Assembly: GCA_034667465.1 (NCBI GenBank)
Contig: JAXDJV010000016.1
Location: 1 to 64,000 of the forward strand
Source: JAOBAU01 sp034667465
Lineage (GTDB): Bacteria > Acidobacteriota > Thermoanaerobaculia > Gp7-AA8
Direction of reading: 5' to 3'
DNA length: 64,000 bases
The translations under genes and the position numbers were made by a program. The notes below the pieces were generated by a model, which made no database searches, was not told the DNA's origin, and saw only the letters and a list, made by a program, of their open reading frames with translations. Shown piece after piece: positions 40,996 through 49,391 of the stretch (position 1 is its first letter; each line of letters starts with the position of its first letter).

Positions 40996-42759
40996 TTACT
41001 TCTTGTTCTGCATTTCGTCGAGGCGCGTCTTCAGTTCGTCGATCGTCTTCTGCTGATCTTTGACGACGCTGGTGAGCACGGCGACGATGTCCATCGAGCT
41101 GAGACCTTTGCGGTCCGTCGTGGCGACGAGATCCGGAACGTCCTCGGCGATGAAGCCGACGTGATGCTCGGTCGGCGCAACTTTGTACGTGTACGTCACC
41201 GGCTGCAGACCCTCGAGGGTCTTCTTCGCTTCCGCGGTCGGAAGGTCGACGATGTTGTCTTTCAGCGCGCGGCTGGAAGCATTCGTCCAGACGCCGCCGC
41301 TCGAAAGCGTCGCGCCGTTGCTGTGATGGATTGGCGAAGTCGGCGTGATGCCGATGCCGATGAAGCCGCCGCCGGCGTTCAGGATCATGTTCGTGGCAGT
41401 GCCGTTGGTGGTGAGGACGGAGATGTCGCCGTTGTCAGGACCGATGCGAACGATTTTGTTCGTGCCGTTCTGCGTGAGGTTCGCGGTATCGCCGATCCAG
41501 AGCTGGCGATTGCCGGTGCGGTTCACGCCGAGGAGGAGGCCGACGCCGTCAGTCGACGTGTTGGCTGCGGCGAGGAACTCCTGGCCGGTGAGGGCCACGC
41601 GCGCGGCGAGCTGCGTCGAATCGTTGACGTTCATTCGCGAGGTGCCCGGCGATGCGGTACCGATGCCGACGTTACCGTTTGCGGCGATGTCGATCGAGCT
41701 GGTCGGCGCGCCCGGACGGATGCGGAACGACAGGCGCGAGCCGCCGGTCAGGTCGCGCACGAAGAAGTTCGCTTCGTTCGCGCCGATGTCCCACGTCTGT
41801 GCCGTAAAGCCGCTGGCGTTGGTCTGTTCGAAACGGACTGCCGGCGTATCACCGGTGGTCATATGCAGATCGAGTCCCGGAGCAGAGTTGCGGAAGCCGA
41901 CCTTGCCGGTGCTGTCGACGAAGACGGCATTCGTCGGTGCGGCACCCTTGACGGTGAAGGGAACGGTCGCAGCGGTGAGGTCCTCGATCGAGAACTTGTT
42001 CAGGCCGCCGCTCGCCGAATCATTCGCGGTGATCTGCCAGTCGGTCGCCGGGAAACCGGTCGACGTGCTGGTGTCGTCGAAGTGGATGCGGAGGTTGTTC
42101 TCTTTGAGGCGGATCGTGTCGAAGCCGAACGATTCGTTGTTGACGCAATCGAGACCGACGCAGAGGCTTCCCTGCACGATCTGATCGTCAGCGACGACGT
42201 TGTCGAACGCGCGGATCGGCGCGCCGTGCGACGTGGTCGACGCCGTGGCAGTCGTCGTCGAGACGGCCGACGCGCTGACCTGCGCCGGAGCTTTCGGTTC
42301 CTGCGAGTCGCTGGAGACGAACGCGCCGTGAGAGACCATCAGTCCGCCCGACTGTACTGCCGGGTTGCCGAGGCCGTTCTCGCGGGTGATGCGTCCGATC
42401 GTTTCGTCGTCACCGGCTGCGCGCGCGTCGGCGAGCTGCTGGCGAACTTCCTTCGAGATGCGCGGAATCGCGCGCAGTTCCCACGAGTACGAACCGTCCG
42501 GATTCTCAGTGGTGATATCGCGAAGACTGAGCGAGGGATTCTTTCCCGCGGGGAACGTCTTGGTGAAGTAGAAACCGTCCGGACCGGTCACGGAGAGAGT
42601 CATCCGTTCGGCGTCGCCGATCGGCTGCCATTCGACGGAGCTGATGCTCGAAGCCATACGCGCGAGCGGTTTGTCCGCGGCCAGTGCGAGCACCGGCAGT
42701 GCGGCCATCACCAGGACGATGAAAAGGGTTCGAAGAGAGCGAGAGCGGACCTGATTCAT
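40996..42759 (-). CDS. Secreted protein with S74 intramolecular chaperone domain
   Basis: A 587-residue exported protein. Signal peptide (about 1-28, LVMAALPVLALA), a long beta-rich middle with fibre-like repeats (NGNVGIGTASPG, GGGFIGIGITPTSP), and a C-terminal peptidase S74 domain from about residue 490. There ASSRALKDNI places Ser495 and Lys500 at the catalytic dyad spacing, followed by LEGLQPVTYTYK and HVGFIAEDVPDLV, and a C-terminal coiled coil. S74 domains trimerise a fibre and then cut themselves off. They are best known from phage tail spikes, but bacterial surface fibres carry them too. AAGGAG precedes the ATG. No other phage gene is nearby. Confidence 0.82.
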   Translation of the reverse strand: MNQVRSRSLRTLFIVLVMAALPVLALAADKPLARMASSISSVEWQPIGDAERMTLSVTGPDGFYFTKTFPAGKNPSLSLRDITTENPDGSYSWELRAIPRISKEVRQQLADARAAGDDETIGRITRENGLGNPAVQSGGLMVSHGAFVSSDSQEPKAPAQVSASAVSTTTATASTTSHGAPIRAFDNVVADDQIVQGSLCVGLDCVNNESFGFDTIRLKENNLRIHFDDTSTSTGFPATDWQITANDSASGGLNKFSIEDLTAATVPFTVKGAAPTNAVFVDSTGKVGFRNSAPGLDLHMTTGDTPAVRFEQTNASGFTAQTWDIGANEANFFVRDLTGGSRLSFRIRPGAPTSSIDIAANGNVGIGTASPGTSRMNVNDSTQLAARVALTGQEFLAAANTSTDGVGLLLGVNRTGNRQLWIGDTANLTQNGTNKIVRIGPDNGDISVLTTNGTATNMILNAGGGFIGIGITPTSPIHHSNGATLSSGGVWTNASSRALKDNIVDLPTAEAKKTLEGLQPVTYTYKVAPTEHHVGFIAEDVPDLVATTDRKGLSSMDIVAVLTSVVKDQQKTIDELKTRLDEMQNKK

Positions 42760-42903
42760 GGTGTTCTCCTTGTTGGTGAGTCAATGCGTGCGTCCGGTCG
42801 GTGCCCCCAATGGCGCCTGCCTTATTCACGTCCCTCAGTGACTCGGAAGAGTTGCTATTGAACTACCGAGAGGTCGCTTTTCAATCTTCCGGAAAAGAAT
42901 GTC

Positions 42904-42927
42904 CCTGTGGCTCCTGAGCGCCACAGG
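42904..42927. other. Hairpin in the 210-base divergent gap
   Basis: CCTGTGGC and GCCACAGG form an 8-bp stem around an 8-nt loop, 43 bases before the YfhO-like start. The rest of the 42760-42969 gap holds the ribosome site of the S74 gene and presumably two promoters; no gene is evident. Confidence 0.4.
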
Positions 42928-42969
42928 TGCGGCCCGCCGTCACGACCACGACCAGTAGAATGGCGCGCG

Positions 42970-44937
42970 ATGAACGGCCGCCGCCGACTGCTTGTTTTTG
43001 TCGCCGTTGCGGCGGTTTACGTTCTGCCGGGGATGTGGCCGGGACGCATCCTCGCTCCCGCGGACGTCCCTCGCGATCTCCTCGCATGGAAGAGCGGCAG
43101 CGCGGAACGAGTACGCGTTTCAAACTCGCTGCTCTCCGATGTGCCGACGCAAAACATCGCGTGGGACGCCGAGGCGCGGCGTCACCTCGCGAACGGTAAC
43201 CTGCCGTGGCGCAACGAGTTCGCTGCCGATGGAGAGCAACTTTTCGCGAATCCGATCACGGCTTTGCTCTCACCGTTCACCTGGCCGCGATTACTTCTCG
43301 GCCTTCACGGCTGGTCGTGGTCGATTCTCCTGAAACTCCTCGTCTCGATGTTTTCGATGTGGTGGCTGGCGCGCGTCGTCGGTGCGAGCGACGTCGCAGC
43401 GATCGTCTCGGCGATCGCCTGGGCGCTCGCCGGATTCTTCATCGTCTGGGCGCTCTGGCAGCACACGAATGTCTATCCGCTGTTTCCCGCGCTTGCTGCC
43501 GCATGCATCACGCTGGCGCGTGAGCCGTCGCCGAAACGCGCGCTGGCGCTCGCGCTCATCGCCGCGCTTGCGACCGCCGGCGGACATCCGGAATCGCTGT
43601 TGATCACCGTGGTCGCCATCGCGATCTTTCTCTTCCTCAATCGCGATGCGACGCCGCGTGTTGCCGGCGCGGCGCTCGGCGGATTTCTCGCGCTCGGCGT
43701 GCAGCTCGTGCCGTTCGCGATCGTCTTTCTGCAGAGTCACGTTCGCCATTCGCGTTCGGAGATGCTCGGCTTCCGCTTTCACAAGCTGTCGCTGCTCGCA
43801 CAACTTCTCCCCGGATTTCTCGGCAGTCCGCTGCGCGGCGAGCTCGATCTGACCGGCGCGTTTCCCAACGCCGAGAACTTTCATCAGCGCAGCGGCGCAT
43901 ACATCGGCGCGATCGCACTCATCGCCATCGTGCTCGCATGGCGATCGCTCGCGCCACCGTTTCGTCGTGCACTTGCGATCGCCGCGGTCGCGTGGCTTTT
44001 GACGTTGTACGTTCCCGGAATCACGCACGTGTTGCGCGCGATCCCGATCGTCGGCCTCGTGGCGCCGGAGTACTTCGCGGTTCCGGCCGTACTCTTCGCC
44101 GCGCTCGCCGCCGGTCCCGCGCTGATCGAAGTGACGAGCGGCATCACGCGCCGTCGCCTCGGCATCGCCGTGATCATCATCGGTGCGATGCTCATCATCG
44201 GCGGCGCACTTCCGACAATCGCACCGAACGCACTCGCGCGCGCCGCGCGCGCCGGCATCGCGCGTTTGCAGTCACGCGGCGCTCTTCATCAGCCGGCCGC
44301 GGTCTACGAACAACGACTCGCGTATTACCTCGATGCCGCGAAGTGGACCGCGGCGCGACGCATCGCGATTCCGGGTGTCTGCTGGTTGTTGTTCGGCGTC
44401 GCGTTGACGATGCGTGCCGGCAGGATGCGCACGCGACTCGCCATCGGCGCGCTGACCGCGGAGCTCATCGCGTTCGGCGCCGGATTCAATCCCTCGATTC
44501 GCATCGATGAGATCGCGCCGGAGCCGCCGATGATCGCGGAAGTGAAGCGACTCGATCCCGCGCATCGCTGGCTGATCGCCGCGCCGAGCGAAGTCTTCCC
44601 GCCAAACCTCGGCACGATCTACGGCGTTCGCGACGTCCACGCCTACGACATCCTGACGAGCGAGGCGTACACGCGGAAGCTGCTGCCCGCCGGTTACGAC
44701 CCGAAGCGCTGGGCGTTTCCGCTCAACCCGACGCCCGAGCAGTTGCACTACCTCTCGACGCTCGGCGTCCGCTACTGGCTTTCGCCGAACGGGATCGTGG
44801 AGATGAAGGATGCGATTCCGCCGGCGCTGCCGTCGAATGCGCCGCCGGAGGGGATCGTGTTGGGACTCGTGGTCAGCGCGCTCGGAATCGCGCTCGCCGC
44901 TTACGTGGCGATCGCGAGCCGGTCGCGACCTGCTTAG
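42970..44937 (+). CDS. YfhO-like multi-TM membrane protein
   Basis: A 655-residue integral membrane protein with about a dozen TM helices. The layout matches the YfhO/GT-C-like glycosyltransferase superfamily: an N-terminal PADVPRDLLAWKSG loop, a PSPFTWP-like turn and large extracytoplasmic segments, with a C-terminal soluble region carrying DVHAYDIL. Such proteins use polyprenyl-phosphate sugars or modify teichoic or other surface glycans; the substrate is unknown here. ATG 42970 was chosen because TM1 begins right after it. It ends in convergent overlap with the 59-residue minus-strand gene. Confidence 0.72.
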   Translation: MNGRRRLLVFVAVAAVYVLPGMWPGRILAPADVPRDLLAWKSGSAERVRVSNSLLSDVPTQNIAWDAEARRHLANGNLPWRNEFAADGEQLFANPITALLSPFTWPRLLLGLHGWSWSILLKLLVSMFSMWWLARVVGASDVAAIVSAIAWALAGFFIVWALWQHTNVYPLFPALAAACITLAREPSPKRALALALIAALATAGGHPESLLITVVAIAIFLFLNRDATPRVAGAALGGFLALGVQLVPFAIVFLQSHVRHSRSEMLGFRFHKLSLLAQLLPGFLGSPLRGELDLTGAFPNAENFHQRSGAYIGAIALIAIVLAWRSLAPPFRRALAIAAVAWLLTLYVPGITHVLRAIPIVGLVAPEYFAVPAVLFAALAAGPALIEVTSGITRRRLGIAVIIIGAMLIIGGALPTIAPNALARAARAGIARLQSRGALHQPAAVYEQRLAYYLDAAKWTAARRIAIPGVCWLLFGVALTMRAGRMRTRLAIGALTAELIAFGAGFNPSIRIDEIAPEPPMIAEVKRLDPAHRWLIAAPSEVFPPNLGTIYGVRDVHAYDILTSEAYTRKLLPAGYDPKRWAFPLNPTPEQLHYLSTLGVRYWLSPNGIVEMKDAIPPALPSNAPPEGIVLGLVVSALGIALAAYVAIASRSRPA

Positions 44938-45113
44938 CGCTTCGGTACGCGCGCCGCCGCGCCCGCATAACGTCTCGCAAAGGAGATCAGCTCCTGCAGT
45001 TTCTGCAGTCGCTGCGCGGGTGTCGCGGCTCGCCAGACGTTCCGATAGGCGTCGTTACTCGCGTCATGTCCGGCCTTCTGCCGAGGATGCTGACTCTTCT
45101 GTGCTCCGCTCAT
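44934..45113 (-). CDS. 59-residue basic partner of the nucleotidyltransferase
   Basis: A 59-residue protein, short and Arg/Gln-rich, beginning MSGAQKSQHPRQKAGHD. ATG 45113 overlaps the stop of the upstream nucleotidyltransferase by 4 bases, so translation is coupled. A helical core (PAQRLQKLQELISFARRY) is predicted. It was not recognised as a HEPN or known antitoxin, but the tight pair suggests a functional unit. The last three bases overlap the YfhO-like stop on the other strand. Confidence 0.62.
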   Translation of the reverse strand: MSGAQKSQHPRQKAGHDASNDAYRNVWRAATPAQRLQKLQELISFARRYAGAAARVPKR

Positions 45114-45598
45114 GACCGCTTGATGTTCTCCAACTCTTCGATATCAAGCAAGTCTTTGGCCCGTCCTGCGGCGCGCTTCATGGTGATGAGGTCGTCAATT
45201 GACGCGATTCGCACGGTCGTCGTTTCGATCGGCACCACGATCGATCGTTGCCAGAGCTCATCGAAGTCGAGCGGATACTTCACGAAGAAATCGACCACGT
45301 TCGGCGGCTGATCGCGATCGAGCATCGAGAAGACGATCATGTTTTTCTCATCGATCCAGGACTGGCGCAGATCGGCATTAGCGAAATCAGTTGCGCGGAC
45401 CGGAACTCGCGGGGTGAACTCGGCGCGCGTCATCGTCTCCATCGCCTTGCGCGCTTCGGCCGGCGAAAGGTCGATCACGAGATCGAGGTCGCCGGTGTAT
45501 CGCATGTGACCATGTAATACGACGGCGACGCCGCCGACGACGACGTACCGCACGCCCGCTTCGTTCAGGGCTTTGAAAAGCTGTTCGAAAGGAAACAT
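45110..45598 (-). CDS. Nucleotidyltransferase (AbiEii/MNT-like)
   Basis: A 162-residue minimal nucleotidyltransferase. The signature GVRYVVVGGVAVVLHGHMRYTGDLDLVID carries the GG loop and the DxD metal site (DLDLVID). ATG 45598 shares one base with the guaA stop, so it may be translated from the guaA message; an alternative start 9 bases upstream is inside guaA. It is followed by the 59-residue gene with a 4-base overlap. Relatives occur in type IV toxin-antitoxin or MNT/HEPN systems, but no HEPN partner is seen. Confidence 0.78.
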   Translation of the reverse strand: MFPFEQLFKALNEAGVRYVVVGGVAVVLHGHMRYTGDLDLVIDLSPAEARKAMETMTRAEFTPRVPVRATDFANADLRQSWIDEKNMIVFSMLDRDQPPNVVDFFVKYPLDFDELWQRSIVVPIETTTVRIASIDDLITMKRAAGRAKDLLDIEELENIKRS

Positions 45599-47139
45599 CA
45601 CTCCCACTCGATCGTGCTCGGCGGTTTTGACGAGATGTCGTACACCACGCGATTGATCCCGCGCACTTCATTCACGATGCGTCGCGACATGGTGTCGAGC
45701 ACATCGTGCGGCATGCGGTACCAGTCGGCGGTCATGAAGTCGGTCGTTGAAACGGCGCGGATGGCGCACACGTTCTCGTACGTTCGCTCATCACCCATCA
45801 CGCCGACGCTGCGAATCGGGAGGAGCACGGCGAACGCCTGGGCGATCTCGCGATAGAGGCCGGCGCGGTGGATCTCTTCGATCACGATCTCGTCGGCGTT
45901 CTGCAGGACCTCGACGCGCTCGGCATTCACTTCGCCGAGGATGCGGACGGCGAGGCCGGGACCGGGGAACGGATGCCGCCAGACGAACTCCGGTTCGAGT
46001 CCGAGCTCGATGCCGAGCTGGCGCACTTCATCCTTGAACAGCTCGCGTACCGGCTCGATGAGTTTCAGCCCCATCTTTTCCGGCAGTCCGCCGACGTTGT
46101 GGTGCGTCTTGATGACCGCCGACGGTCCTTTGATCGAGACCGATTCGATGACGTCGGGATAGAGCGTTCCCTGCACGAGAAAGTCGACGTCGGGGATGCG
46201 TTTCGCTTCCTCTTCGAAGACGGCGATGAACTCGTTGCCGATCCGTTTGCGCTTCGTCTCCGGCTCTTCGATGCCGGCGAGTTTTTCGTAGAAGCGCTGC
46301 TTCGCATCGACGGCGATGATGTGCATGCCGAGGCCTTCGCTGAGACGCGAGACCACCTGCATCGCTTCGTTCTTGCGCAGTACGCCGTTGTCGACGAAGA
46401 CCGCCGTCAGCTGATCGCCGATCGCTTCGGCGACGAGCAGCGATGCGACGGACGAATCGACGCCGCCGCTCACCGCTGCGAGCACGTGGCGTTTGCCGAC
46501 CAGGGCACGGATCTCTTCAACCTTCCGTTTTCGAAAGTCGCCGAGATCCCACGTCGGCTTGCAGCCGGCGATGTCGAAGAGAAAGTTCCTGAGGAGATGC
46601 GGTCCTGCTTCGCTGTGCGTCACCTCCGGATGAAACTGAATCCCGAAACAACGCCGCTCGCGATTCTCGAACGCGGTGATCGGCGCACTCGGGGACGACG
46701 CGGTCGTGACGAATCCCGGCGGACCGGCGAGGATGCGATCGCCGTGGCTGGCCCAGACGCGCTGATGTTCGGGCGTGTTCGCGAAGAGCGGCGACGGTGC
46801 GATGACGTCAATCTCGGCGCGGCCGTATTCGCGTTCGTTGGCGGGCTCCACTTTTCCGTCGAGGAAGTAGGCGGTGAGCTGCATGCCGTAGCAGATGCCG
46901 AGGATCGGAATGCCGAGCTCGAACACTTCGCGAGAGCAGTACGGGGCGAATTCCCCGTAAACCGATTGCGGACCGCCGGAAAGGATGATCGCTTTCGGCG
47001 CGAGCGCGCGGATGCGATCGATCGGAAAATCGAACGGATGGATCTCCGAATAGACGCGGTTGTCGCGAATGCGGCGGGCGATCAGTTGCGTGTATTGGGA
47101 GCCGAAGTCGAGGACGAGAACGGTCTGCTCTGGCTGCAC
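45598..47139 (-). CDS. guaA: GMP synthase (glutamine-hydrolysing)
   Basis: GuaA, 513 residues, converts XMP to GMP. The N-terminal class I amidotransferase has VLDFGSQYTQLIARRIR and the nucleophile in GICYGMQ (near residue 83), with HPEVTH supplying the His. The ATP-PPase domain has AAVSGGVDSSVASLLV, and the C-terminal dimerisation domain ends in SSKPPSTIEWE. GTG start at 47139. Its stop overlaps the nucleotidyltransferase start. Confidence 0.95.
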   Translation of the reverse strand: MQPEQTVLVLDFGSQYTQLIARRIRDNRVYSEIHPFDFPIDRIRALAPKAIILSGGPQSVYGEFAPYCSREVFELGIPILGICYGMQLTAYFLDGKVEPANEREYGRAEIDVIAPSPLFANTPEHQRVWASHGDRILAGPPGFVTTASSPSAPITAFENRERRCFGIQFHPEVTHSEAGPHLLRNFLFDIAGCKPTWDLGDFRKRKVEEIRALVGKRHVLAAVSGGVDSSVASLLVAEAIGDQLTAVFVDNGVLRKNEAMQVVSRLSEGLGMHIIAVDAKQRFYEKLAGIEEPETKRKRIGNEFIAVFEEEAKRIPDVDFLVQGTLYPDVIESVSIKGPSAVIKTHHNVGGLPEKMGLKLIEPVRELFKDEVRQLGIELGLEPEFVWRHPFPGPGLAVRILGEVNAERVEVLQNADEIVIEEIHRAGLYREIAQAFAVLLPIRSVGVMGDERTYENVCAIRAVSTTDFMTADWYRMPHDVLDTMSRRIVNEVRGINRVVYDISSKPPSTIEWE

Positions 47140-47170
47140 GCGCGCATTGTCTACCGGACGCGCAGAAATG

Positions 47171-47197
47171 AAAACGCCGGCCCGATGAAGGCCGGCG
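47171..47197 (-). terminator. Intrinsic terminator after the small lipoprotein
   Basis: CGCCGGCC and GGCCGGCG form an 8-bp stem with a 7-nt loop. On the minus strand it is followed by TTTT. It lies between the lipoprotein gene and guaA, insulating guaA from upstream transcription. Confidence 0.75.
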
Positions 47198-47273
47198 ATT
47201 TCCGGATGTTGGAAACGATCCGCCGCGAAGCCGTCCGCTGACGCTGTGCGATCAACGCGGCCGGTCGTACCGG

Positions 47274-47690
47274 CTACTGAACGACTTCGCGCGACGCCGG
47301 CGAGAAGCTGCCGTTCGGGTTCGCGCAGCCGAGAACGTACGAGCCGCTCGGCGAACCTTCGGAAGCCTTGTGGACCTTGAGGTCGGTGAGGCTCAGCCAG
47401 TCTTTGCCTTCGGCGCAGAGCGAGCCGCGGCCTGCGATCTTGCCGGCCGGGATGAAGCCCTTGTTGGTGAGCGTGCCCTTCAGCGAGAGACCGGTGACGA
47501 TCGCGTCATCGTCAACGCTGCGGATCTGGCCCGGGCTGGTGAAGAGAATGTAGTTCTGCGCCTGCATCGAAGTCTTCGCGATGGCAGAAGCGGAACCGGA
47601 GGTGCCACCGTTGTCGGCCGATTTCATCGGCATCGACGCGCAGGCGGCGGAGAGCAGCAGGATGGCGAGAGCGGGGGCGGTTTTCTTCAT
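47274..47690 (-). CDS. Small lipoprotein
   Basis: A 138-residue secreted protein with a lipoprotein signal (LAILLLSAAC lipobox, Cys17). The mature part has two Cys residues (LCAEG and LGCANP) that may form a disulfide, and small beta-rich sequence such as QIRSVDDDAIVTGLSLKG. ATG 47690 was chosen: a GGAG ribosome site lies just upstream, and the longer frame to 47825 lacks a signal. It has its own terminator. Function unknown. Confidence 0.72.
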   Translation of the reverse strand: MKKTAPALAILLLSAACASMPMKSADNGGTSGSASAIAKTSMQAQNYILFTSPGQIRSVDDDAIVTGLSLKGTLTNKGFIPAGKIAGRGSLCAEGKDWLSLTDLKVHKASEGSPSGSYVLGCANPNGSFSPASREVVQ

Positions 47691-47821
47691 TTGATGTTTC
47701 TCCTTTTCAATCATGCGAATGGTCTGTTCGCGTTTCACGAGCGTTGTCGGATCACTGTTTGTGTTCGACGACAAAGTTCGTAAAGGGTTAGGCAAAGTTG
47801 CAGCAACGCGATCGTGTTTGC

Positions 47822-47837
47822 ACAACGTTCACGTTGT
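47822..47837. promoter_or_regulatory. 16-bp perfect palindrome upstream of the lipoprotein gene
   Basis: ACAACGT, a TC centre, then ACGTTGT give a perfect 7-bp inverted repeat, about 130 bases before the lipoprotein ATG. It has the size and symmetry of a dimeric repressor site. The regulator is not known. It lies in the 186-base gap between the lipoprotein and HU genes. Confidence 0.45.
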
Positions 47838-47876
47838 TACAACTCTGCTCGATTGAATGGAGAGGTGACCGGGAAA

Positions 47877-48146
47877 CTACAGAAGATTCCGCAGCTCTTT
47901 TCCGGGCTTGAAGCGAATCGTGTTTCCCGGCGGGATCTTCACTTCGACGCCGGTCTTCGGGTTTCTGCCGATTCCCTTCTTGCGCTGCTTGACCTGAAAC
48001 ACGCCGAAACCGCGGAGCTCGATTCGCTGGCCGCGCGCGAGCGCGTTGCGCAGTCCTTCGATGACGGTATCGACCGCCTGAGCCGCTTTCACTCTCGAAA
48101 TTTCCGATACCTCGGCTACCTTGTTGACGATGTCCGCCTTGATCAT
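47877..48146 (-). CDS. HU/IHF-family DNA-binding protein
   Basis: An 89-residue nucleoid protein. The N-terminal dimer helix (IKADIVNKVAEVSEISRVKAAQAVDTVIEGLRNALARGQ) and the GFGVFQVKQRKKGIGRNPKTGVEVKIPPGNTIRFKPGKEL arm and saddle are standard. ATG 48146 follows GGAGG; a longer in-frame start adds no HU sequence. HU versus IHF subunit cannot be settled from this alone. Divergent from the S4 protein. Confidence 0.9.
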   Translation of the reverse strand: MIKADIVNKVAEVSEISRVKAAQAVDTVIEGLRNALARGQRIELRGFGVFQVKQRKKGIGRNPKTGVEVKIPPGNTIRFKPGKELRNLL

Positions 48147-48180
48147 CGGGACCCTCCGAACGGCGCGATTATAACCTCGC

Positions 48181-48537
48181 ATGGAACGCCATCGCATCGA
48201 CCACTGGCTGAAGCTGGTCTGCCTGTTCAAGCATCGCGCCGACGCGACCGATGCGTGCCGCGGCGGACTGGTGAAGCTCAACGGTCTGCGCGTGAAACCG
48301 GCAACGCCGGTGAAGCCGGGCGACGTCGTCGAGTTCTACCTCGGCTCGCACTTTCGCAAAGTGGTCGTGCAGGGGCTGCCGGAAGCGAACGTGTCGAAAG
48401 AGGTGGCGCGGACGATGTATGTCGATGAGACGCCGCATCAGGAACGCGTCGATCCGCTGACGACGATCCTGCGCGACCGCGGCACCGGACGTCCGACGAA
48501 GAAGGAACGGCGCGACATCGAGAAACTACGCGGCTGA
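48181..48537 (+). CDS. S4-domain RNA-binding protein (HslR/Hsp15-like)
   Basis: A 118-residue protein with an S4 domain (residues 1-60, RIDHWLKLVCLFKHRADATDACRGGLVKLNG). VKPGDVVEF and a basic C-terminal tail (KKERRDIEKLRG) match Hsp15, which rescues stalled 50S subunits carrying nascent chains. It is divergent from HU with a 34-base gap and followed by the pilin-like gene. Confidence 0.85.
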   Translation: MERHRIDHWLKLVCLFKHRADATDACRGGLVKLNGLRVKPATPVKPGDVVEFYLGSHFRKVVVQGLPEANVSKEVARTMYVDETPHQERVDPLTTILRDRGTGRPTKKERRDIEKLRG

Positions 48538-48555
48538 TCGCCGCGTCACAGCGGT

Positions 48556-49038
48556 ATGGTCAAGCTGCTGGTCATCATCACCACCGTTGTCGTCGGCGTC
48601 CTCGCATGCATCGCCGTTCCGAATCTCATCGAGGCGATGAATCGATCACACCAAGTGCGAAGTCTGGCCGATCTGCGCATGATCTCCACCGCCTGGGAAG
48701 CACGCGCGACGGAGATGAAGACGTACGCCGTCGGCGCAAAGAGTCGCGATCCTGTCGAGGAGACGAAGATCGAGTGGAACGCGCTGACGAAAGTGCCCGC
48801 TGCTTCGCTGCAGCGCGTACTGCAGCCGACGTACATAAAAGCGATGCCGACGATCGACGCATGGGGATTCCCGTACGAGTTCGCCGGCGGCGATCAGACA
48901 TACGCGATTCGCTCGCTCGGTCGGGATGGCCGTCCCGACGCGGTGAATGCGAAGTACGTCTTCGGAAACACGAAGTCGTTCGACGCCGACGCGGTGCTGG
49001 TCAACGGTAGTTTTCTGCGCGGTCCGGAGGGGATGTGA
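48556..49038 (+). CDS. Pilin-like protein without a prepilin cleavage motif
   Basis: A 160-residue protein whose N-terminus (LLVIITTVVVGVLACIAVPNLIEAMNRSHQVRSLADLRMI) is clearly of the type IV pilin/GspG kind. The canonical GFTLIE leader is absent: the ORF starts at the hydrophobic helix, with Lys where Glu5 would be. An in-frame stop at 48535-48537 prevents extension. It is therefore either an unprocessed pseudopilin-like membrane protein or a truncated relic. The stop overlaps the next gene by 4 bases. Confidence 0.72.
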   Translation: MVKLLVIITTVVVGVLACIAVPNLIEAMNRSHQVRSLADLRMISTAWEARATEMKTYAVGAKSRDPVEETKIEWNALTKVPAASLQRVLQPTYIKAMPTIDAWGFPYEFAGGDQTYAIRSLGRDGRPDAVNAKYVFGNTKSFDADAVLVNGSFLRGPEGM

Positions 49039-49391
49039 GGCGGTTGACGGGGGCGGTCTGCCTCCTCGCGTTGTTGACCGTCGCCCACACCGGCGCGCAA
49101 ACGAACGGAATCTCCGGTGAGCTGGTCGACACCTACTGCTACGCGAAAATCGGCGTGCGCGGTGAGCCGCACGCCGCGTGCGCAATCAAGTGCGTGCGCG
49201 CCGGCATCCCGGCGGGTCTGCTCGAAACGAAAACGCGACGCGTCTACGTGCTGCTTCCTTCCGCTGATGCGACCGCGCTTCCACCATCGCTCATCGCTGC
49301 GATGGGAAAACAGGTTGAAATCGGCGGCGACGTCGTCACGAAAGGCGGCGCGTCGTTTCTTGCCGTGCGCTCATTCCGCGTGCGGCGCTGA
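49035..49391 (+). CDS. Small secreted Cys-containing protein
   Basis: A 118-residue exported protein with a signal peptide (about residues 1-21, AVCLLALLTVAHTGAQ). The mature part has a conserved-looking set of Cys and His (VDTYCYAK, HAACAIKC with Cys35, His46, Cys49, Cys53) followed by GIPAGLLE. It could bind metal or form disulfides. GTG 49035 overlaps the pilin-like gene stop. No function is assigned. Its last 21 bases overlap the convergent kinase gene. Confidence 0.7.
   Translation: MRRLTGAVCLLALLTVAHTGAQTNGISGELVDTYCYAKIGVRGEPHAACAIKCVRAGIPAGLLETKTRRVYVLLPSADATALPPSLIAAMGKQVEIGGDVVTKGGASFLAVRSFRVRR

Noticed and set aside
40996..42759. Prophage remnant
   Set aside because: The S74 protein has a signal peptide and its own terminator, and no capsid, terminase, integrase or lysis gene is near.
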